NCBI GenBank assembly: GCA_030583905.1
Contig: CP129481.1
Location: 2,634,136-2,698,135, forward strand
Direction of reading: 5' to 3'
Source of the DNA: Anaerolineales bacterium
Lineage (GTDB): Bacteria; Chloroflexota; Anaerolineae; Anaerolineales; Villigracilaceae
Length of the DNA stretch: 64,000 bases
Each line of letters opens with the position of its first letter. The first letter of the stretch is position 1. Below, piece by piece: positions 60,098-64,000 of the stretch. Under the pieces are notes generated by a model. That model ran no database searches, had not been told where the DNA came from, and saw only the letters and a list, made by a program, of their open reading frames with translations. Position numbers and translations under genes: made by a program.

Positions 60098-61150
60098 ATG
60101 CACACAATCTCATCCCCAACAAATAGCAGGCGTCCTTCGCTGGGTAAGAAAATCATTTCATTTGCATTTAACACAGGATTGATCAGGGTGGGACGCGGAA
60201 TTTGGAAAAAATCCCTGACGGTCCTAAATTACCACAGAATTGACGATCCCTACCGGAAGGGTATTGACTCTTTCCAACCCAATATCAGCGCACATCCTGA
60301 TGAGTTCAAGCGGCAAATGGAATATCTTGAGCGTTGGTTCAATGTCGTTTCAGTGCGCGAGGTTGCAATCTGGCTTGAGGGCAAAGCCAGTTTGCCCGAT
60401 TTTGCCGCGCTTATTACATTTGACGATGGATACCTTGATAACTATATAAACGCATACCCCATCCTGCGGCAACATAATTTTCCGGCAGTCATATATTTAG
60501 CCGCAGGGCACATTGACACGGATAAGCCTTTTTATTGGGATCTGGCAGCCTATTGTTTTACACATACAAAAAAAGATCATGTCTCTTTTCCCGGCGGAAC
60601 TGAACGCTCCTGGGGAACATCGGATGAACTTCTGCAGATATCAAAGGAATGGATCGAGGCAATGAAAATATTGCCTGAAACCGAAAAGCAGGGATGGGTC
60701 TCACGATTGCCTGAAGAATTGAATATTTCGATCCCGAAGAATTTCTTTAAAAATCTCATGATGAATTGGGATCAAGTTCGTGAAATGCACGGGAATGGGA
60801 TCGATTTCGGCGGGCATACGATCAACCATCCAATTCTAACGCGCATTGCCCCGGAAGCTGCTCGTACCGAGATTGCAGGGTCAAAGGTGCAAATTGAAGG
60901 AGAACTCGGCGAAACAATAACTAGTTTCGCCTACCCAAACGGGATGAAAGCTGATGTCAATTCTCAAATCGAGAAGATTACTGCTGAATCTGGATTCAAA
61001 ACCGCATTCACGCTTCAAAACGGACCTGCCACTCTGCGTGAAACAAGGCGGAATCCTTATGCCATCCGGCGCAGCTTCATTTCGCACAAGCATACGCTTG
61101 CTCATTTCTCGACCTTGATCAGTCCATTCAACCGCATCCGCCCGACTTGA
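60098..61150 (+). CDS. NodB-type polysaccharide deacetylase
   Basis: A 350-residue protein with a NodB homology domain. Motif 1 is LITFDDGYLDNY (about 108-119, catalytic and metal Asp), motif 2 FGGHTINHP (about 235-243, metal His pair) and a later FAYPNGMKADV segment (about 280-290). The N-terminus (LTVLNYHRIDDP) is typical of family members in exopolysaccharide loci. It would remove acetyl groups from N-acetylated sugars. No signal peptide is clear. It lies 36 bases after the GT4 gene. Confidence 0.85.
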   Translation: MHTISSPTNSRRPSLGKKIISFAFNTGLIRVGRGIWKKSLTVLNYHRIDDPYRKGIDSFQPNISAHPDEFKRQMEYLERWFNVVSVREVAIWLEGKASLPDFAALITFDDGYLDNYINAYPILRQHNFPAVIYLAAGHIDTDKPFYWDLAAYCFTHTKKDHVSFPGGTERSWGTSDELLQISKEWIEAMKILPETEKQGWVSRLPEELNISIPKNFFKNLMMNWDQVREMHGNGIDFGGHTINHPILTRIAPEAARTEIAGSKVQIEGELGETITSFAYPNGMKADVNSQIEKITAESGFKTAFTLQNGPATLRETRRNPYAIRRSFISHKHTLAHFSTLISPFNRIRPT

Positions 61151-61165
61151 TTTTTCAAGATGATC

Positions 61166-62320
61166 CTATTTAAATCGCTTCGAATTCCTTATCAAATCAA
61201 GGTATAGTTCGCCTAGCTGTTCAGCTTGCCTGCGAATATTAAACTTTTGATCTGCAACCGATCGCCCCTTATCTCCCATGGAACCAGCCTCGTCCGAATT
61301 AGACAAGAGGCGCATACAGGCTGCCGACAAGGCATCCACCTGTCCGGCAGGAACCAGGAGTCCATTCTTGCCATCCTCTATCATCTCCGGAATTCCTCCC
61401 ACCGCACTTGCAATGATCGGTAGGCGCGCTGCCATCGCCTCAGCTAAAACGGTCGGTAATGCCTCGGTCAGTGTGGGAAGAACAAATATGTCACTGGCAG
61501 CTAGGAAATGATGGACATTATCTCTCTGCCCGGCGAAAATCACATGGCCCGCAACCCCAGCCAGTTGCGCCTCCCTCTCCAGAGTTTCCCTGTAAACACC
61601 GTCACCAACAATCAAGTAACGAACTTTTGGAAATCGCGCAATTATTTCCGGCAGCCCACGGATCATATACTGAATGCCCTTTAATTCTCGCAGAACTGCC
61701 ACTGTCGTTAATAATTTGGAGTCAAGAGGCACCCCCAACTCTTTGCGAATACCATCAGATATCCTCCGGCGGTCCAAATTATCGAAATGAAACAGGTCGA
61801 CGCCATTATAAATTGTCAATAGTTTCGAGGGAGGTAGTGTGCTAATGTCAAGGTAGAATTGGCGAGCCTCATTTGAAACTGAAATAATCGCATCGCAAAA
61901 ATGACGAAGCGCAAAAAACTCTACCTCCTGATGCAGACGAGATTTAATGTTCATTTTCTGCGACGGCATAGTATGCAGGGTGGATACACTAGGCAATCTT
62001 GCAAGCTTTGCAGCAATGTTTCCAAAAATATCCCCAAGTTCAAGCTGACCATGGACCAGATCTGCGTTCACAGTTTTCAAGTACTTAACCAGCCGAGGTA
62101 ACGCCGTTAGATCTCGCACGTATGGTATGGGTAAAAAATCAACAGGCACTCCCAGCGCTTTGATTTGCTCCGCCATTGGGTTTCCCCTCTTCCGCACTTT
62201 AAAAACGCATACCCGCGGAGAAAAAAAGTCTGGCAGGTTCTTCAAGATGGAAGCAGTAAGCCTCTCTGCGCCTCCCATACCCAAGCCATCAATCGCGTAA
62301 ATAATAGTATATTTACTCAT
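61166..62320 (-). CDS. Family 4 glycosyltransferase
   Basis: A 384-residue GT-B glycosyltransferase. It opens YTIIYAIDGLGMGGAERL, the Gly-rich donor loop of GT4. A central LLTTVAVLRELKGIQYMI precedes the motif LPTLTEALPTVLAEAMAARL (E-x7-E, about 281-300), then GGIPEMIEDGKNGLLV. Homologues add hexoses to lipid-linked glycans. It is convergent with the NodB gene and the last gene before a gap of 63 bases. Confidence 0.88.
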   Translation of the reverse strand: MSKYTIIYAIDGLGMGGAERLTASILKNLPDFFSPRVCVFKVRKRGNPMAEQIKALGVPVDFLPIPYVRDLTALPRLVKYLKTVNADLVHGQLELGDIFGNIAAKLARLPSVSTLHTMPSQKMNIKSRLHQEVEFFALRHFCDAIISVSNEARQFYLDISTLPPSKLLTIYNGVDLFHFDNLDRRRISDGIRKELGVPLDSKLLTTVAVLRELKGIQYMIRGLPEIIARFPKVRYLIVGDGVYRETLEREAQLAGVAGHVIFAGQRDNVHHFLAASDIFVLPTLTEALPTVLAEAMAARLPIIASAVGGIPEMIEDGKNGLLVPAGQVDALSAACMRLLSNSDEAGSMGDKGRSVADQKFNIRRQAEQLGELYLDLIRNSKRFK

Positions 62321-62383
62321 ACCATATCTTATTCTTCAATATTCATTCAGAGAAGGTCATTCTTTTCGACTTGGATGTTCACG

Positions 62384-63607
62384 TCAACCGCTGCCGACTG
62401 CATAGATCGTAAGTATTTCCTGTGCAATTGCATTCCAATTAAAACGGGTAGTTGACAGCCTGCGTGCATATTTACCCATTTCCTCTGCCAAAGCACGATC
62501 ATTGACAAATACTAATATTTTCTCAGCCAGATCATTAGGGGAGTGAGCGGGGACCAAGAACCCACTTTTTCCATTTTCGACAACTTCCGGCAAACCACCC
62601 ACCATTGTCGCAATGACAGGCTTGCCAAAAGTATATGCAGTTTGCAACGAGCCGCTTTGAGTGCTGCTATGGTATGGATAAACAACCACTGTTGCCAGTT
62701 CCATTAGGTCGCCAATCTCCTCCAACGGCAGGTAGCGGAGATCAAGCACTACTTTATTTGAAACTCCAAGTCCATCAACCAAAGATTTTAAACTTGCGGC
62801 ATTAATGAACTTTGTTGGATATCCTGCAATCACTAATTTCGCATCACTCTTTTCCGCCACCAAGGCAAATGCCCGGATCAAATCTTCCACCCCCTTGCTC
62901 GGGGCAAGGAGTCCAAAGAACAAAACAACGGATTCGTCATCCGAAATTCCATACCGCTCGCGCAACTTTACATCCCGCGAAGAGGATTGAATCCCTAACA
63001 GCCAATCCGAATTACCGTGAGGGATCACATCGGTGTATTTACTATCGATCGATGGGTAGATCTCTAAAAAACTCCTCCTGCTATTCTCCGCAAGAAAAAA
63101 TATTTTCGAAAATGAGCTATATGCAAGGAGATCAAGCTTATGGAGAATGTTCGAAAACATAACACCTGTCTCTCTCTCCTCAAATTCATGGCATATTTGT
63201 GTCAGGTTAAATCCTTTTCGTCTTAATAACCAGATAAAGAAAAAATCAAAATTGTATCCGAGCCGAGAGAATTGAACCACATCCGGGCGCGTTCCATCCA
63301 AATAAAAGATCAGCTTGACCCAAGCCCACAAAACAAGGATACCTCGCATGATGCGCCGCATGCTGCGAAAGATTCTCTCGAGAATCCGCCTTGGGAAAGG
63401 CATATCATTGTGCGGGTGGGCGTCAAACCCCTTCCACAACTTTAGGATATTATCAACTTTAAAGTTATGCGGCAGAGATTCAAGTTCATACTCCGTACCA
63501 GCCACAAGCGAAACATCTGCCCCCGTCTCTGCCAGGGCAGTGCACAATTGATAATCAAAATGAATCAAGCCTCCGCTGTTTGCCATTTCAACAACACATA
63601 TTCGCAT
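62384..63607 (-). CDS. Family 4 glycosyltransferase
   Basis: A 407-residue GT-B glycosyltransferase. It starts MRICVVEMANSGGLIHFDYQ, with the donor domain showing VVLFFGLLAPSKGVEDLIRA (about 231-250) and the motif STQSGSLQTAYTFGKPVIAT, where the first Glu of E-x7-E is replaced by Ser/Gln. Then GGLPEVVENGKSGFLVPA. GAGGAAG precedes the start at 63607; the longer frame adds an unlikely stretch. It is probably co-transcribed with the flippase upstream. Confidence 0.87.
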   Translation of the reverse strand: MRICVVEMANSGGLIHFDYQLCTALAETGADVSLVAGTEYELESLPHNFKVDNILKLWKGFDAHPHNDMPFPRRILERIFRSMRRIMRGILVLWAWVKLIFYLDGTRPDVVQFSRLGYNFDFFFIWLLRRKGFNLTQICHEFEERETGVMFSNILHKLDLLAYSSFSKIFFLAENSRRSFLEIYPSIDSKYTDVIPHGNSDWLLGIQSSSRDVKLRERYGISDDESVVLFFGLLAPSKGVEDLIRAFALVAEKSDAKLVIAGYPTKFINAASLKSLVDGLGVSNKVVLDLRYLPLEEIGDLMELATVVVYPYHSSTQSGSLQTAYTFGKPVIATMVGGLPEVVENGKSGFLVPAHSPNDLAEKILVFVNDRALAEEMGKYARRLSTTRFNWNAIAQEILTIYAVGSG

Positions 63608-63632
63608 TTTCTTCCTCACAAAACCTTGCACT

Positions 63633-64000
63633 TCACTTTTTCCCCGACAGCACAACTTGCGCCAACCGAAGAAGGCTTTTGCTTTCCAACCACCATACGA
63701 CACCAAGATAACAGATGCCCCCCGATATCACGACAAGTGTCAACTGAATGAACGGGCTTAGATCTTCCGTCATAAGTGAAACAAAAAAAGCAACCGGGAC
63801 CATCAACAGCGCGGCCTGCGCGGCGGGCCTTATTTCATTAAAGATATCCCGAAATGTCACCGAGACAAACTTTGTCGCAACATAAAGAGTAACGATCTGA
63901 TCCAAAATAATGCCTATCAGATATCCCCACACAATACCTGTCAAGCCATACAAAGAACCGATAAGAAGGGCTGGAACTGAAACAAAAATGCTGAACACAT
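63633..64000 (-). CDS. Polysaccharide flippase (Wzx/MATE type), C-terminal fragment
   Basis: The last 122 or so residues of a membrane protein that continues past the window end. Three or four helices are visible (SVPALLIGSLYGLTGIVWGY, AALLMVPVAFFVSLM and FIQLTLVVISGGICYLGVVW), separated by a polar loop. This is the build of the C-terminal part of oligosaccharide flippases (Polysacc_synt_C). Given the glycosyltransferases downstream, it likely moves lipid-linked repeat units across the membrane. The start lies outside the window. Confidence 0.65.
   Translation of the reverse strand, partial: VFSIFVSVPALLIGSLYGLTGIVWGYLIGIILDQIVTLYVATKFVSVTFRDIFNEIRPAAQAALLMVPVAFFVSLMTEDLSPFIQLTLVVISGGICYLGVVWWLESKSLLRLAQVVLSGKK

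Overview
The window looks like a chromosomal segment of an Anaerolineae-type Chloroflexota bacterium. This is inferred from gene content: a large set of non-pyrrolysine MttB-family methyltransferases, an S-layer-homology remnant of the VTRAQMAVFL type, many small dispersed palindromic repeats, and several leaderless-looking promoters in which TATAAT lies 6-8 nt before the ATG. Most genes are moderately GC-rich. The DUF4153/DUF4173-like gene (18-19.7 kb), a small membrane ORF (36.9 kb) and the polysaccharide region (53.8-64 kb) are visibly AT-richer. No CRISPR array, rRNA, complete IS element or prophage was seen. One tRNA (Arg, anticodon TCG) is present.

Layout. 0-4.4 kb: small membrane proteins, a YtxH-like protein, a SAM methyltransferase, a hemolysin III protein, a DUF4013 protein and an alpha/beta hydrolase. 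4.4-8.5 kb: an S-layer-homology remnant, then a promoter, 23-codon leader ORF, mutually exclusive hairpins and a terminator ahead of a heterodimeric ABC exporter; the geometry resembles ribosome-mediated attenuation such as B. subtilis bmrB-bmrCD. 8.6-15 kb: RtcB ligase, a GH5 glycosidase, a class III cyclase-like protein, a YigZ/IMPACT protein and a TIR-TPR protein. 15-21.6 kb (minus strand): an NAD-linked, Cys-type, Mo/W formate dehydrogenase operon (NuoE-NuoF fusion, DUF4153/4173-like membrane protein, HoxU-like protein, FdhA).

21.7-33.5 kb, divergent from the formate dehydrogenase operon: a GntR/FCD regulator, a corrinoid protein, four MttB-family methyltransferases, an S9 peptidase, an M20 amidohydrolase and a methyltetrahydrofolate:corrinoid methyltransferase. 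Together these suggest capture of methyl groups from quaternary or tertiary amines onto tetrahydrofolate. Oxidation could run through formate to CO2 and NADH by the neighbouring dehydrogenase, with moeA (34.6 kb) supplying the Mo cofactor. The substrates and the link to formate are inference.

33.5-43.6 kb: a lipoprotein hydrolase, moeA, a UbiA-like protein, an aminotransferase, a DinB-like protein, a GT-C-like membrane protein, a FolM-like SDR, GNAT, TrmH and EamA proteins. 43.7-53.3 kb (minus): pyruvate kinase, acetyl-CoA hydrolase/transferase, alanine dehydrogenase, ornithine aminotransferase, ornithine carbamoyltransferase, an MBL hydrolase, and a DUF58/MoxR pair. 53.4-64 kb: tRNA-Arg, a small conserved-looking ORF, and a polysaccharide locus with a BcsB-like protein, a Wzz protein fused to a degenerate GGDEF domain, four glycosyltransferases, a NodB deacetylase and a truncated flippase.

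A recurring oddity is that palindromic repeats sit between genes and also appear inside reading frames (moeA twice, the S9 peptidase, and probably the NuoF tail) without breaking the frame.
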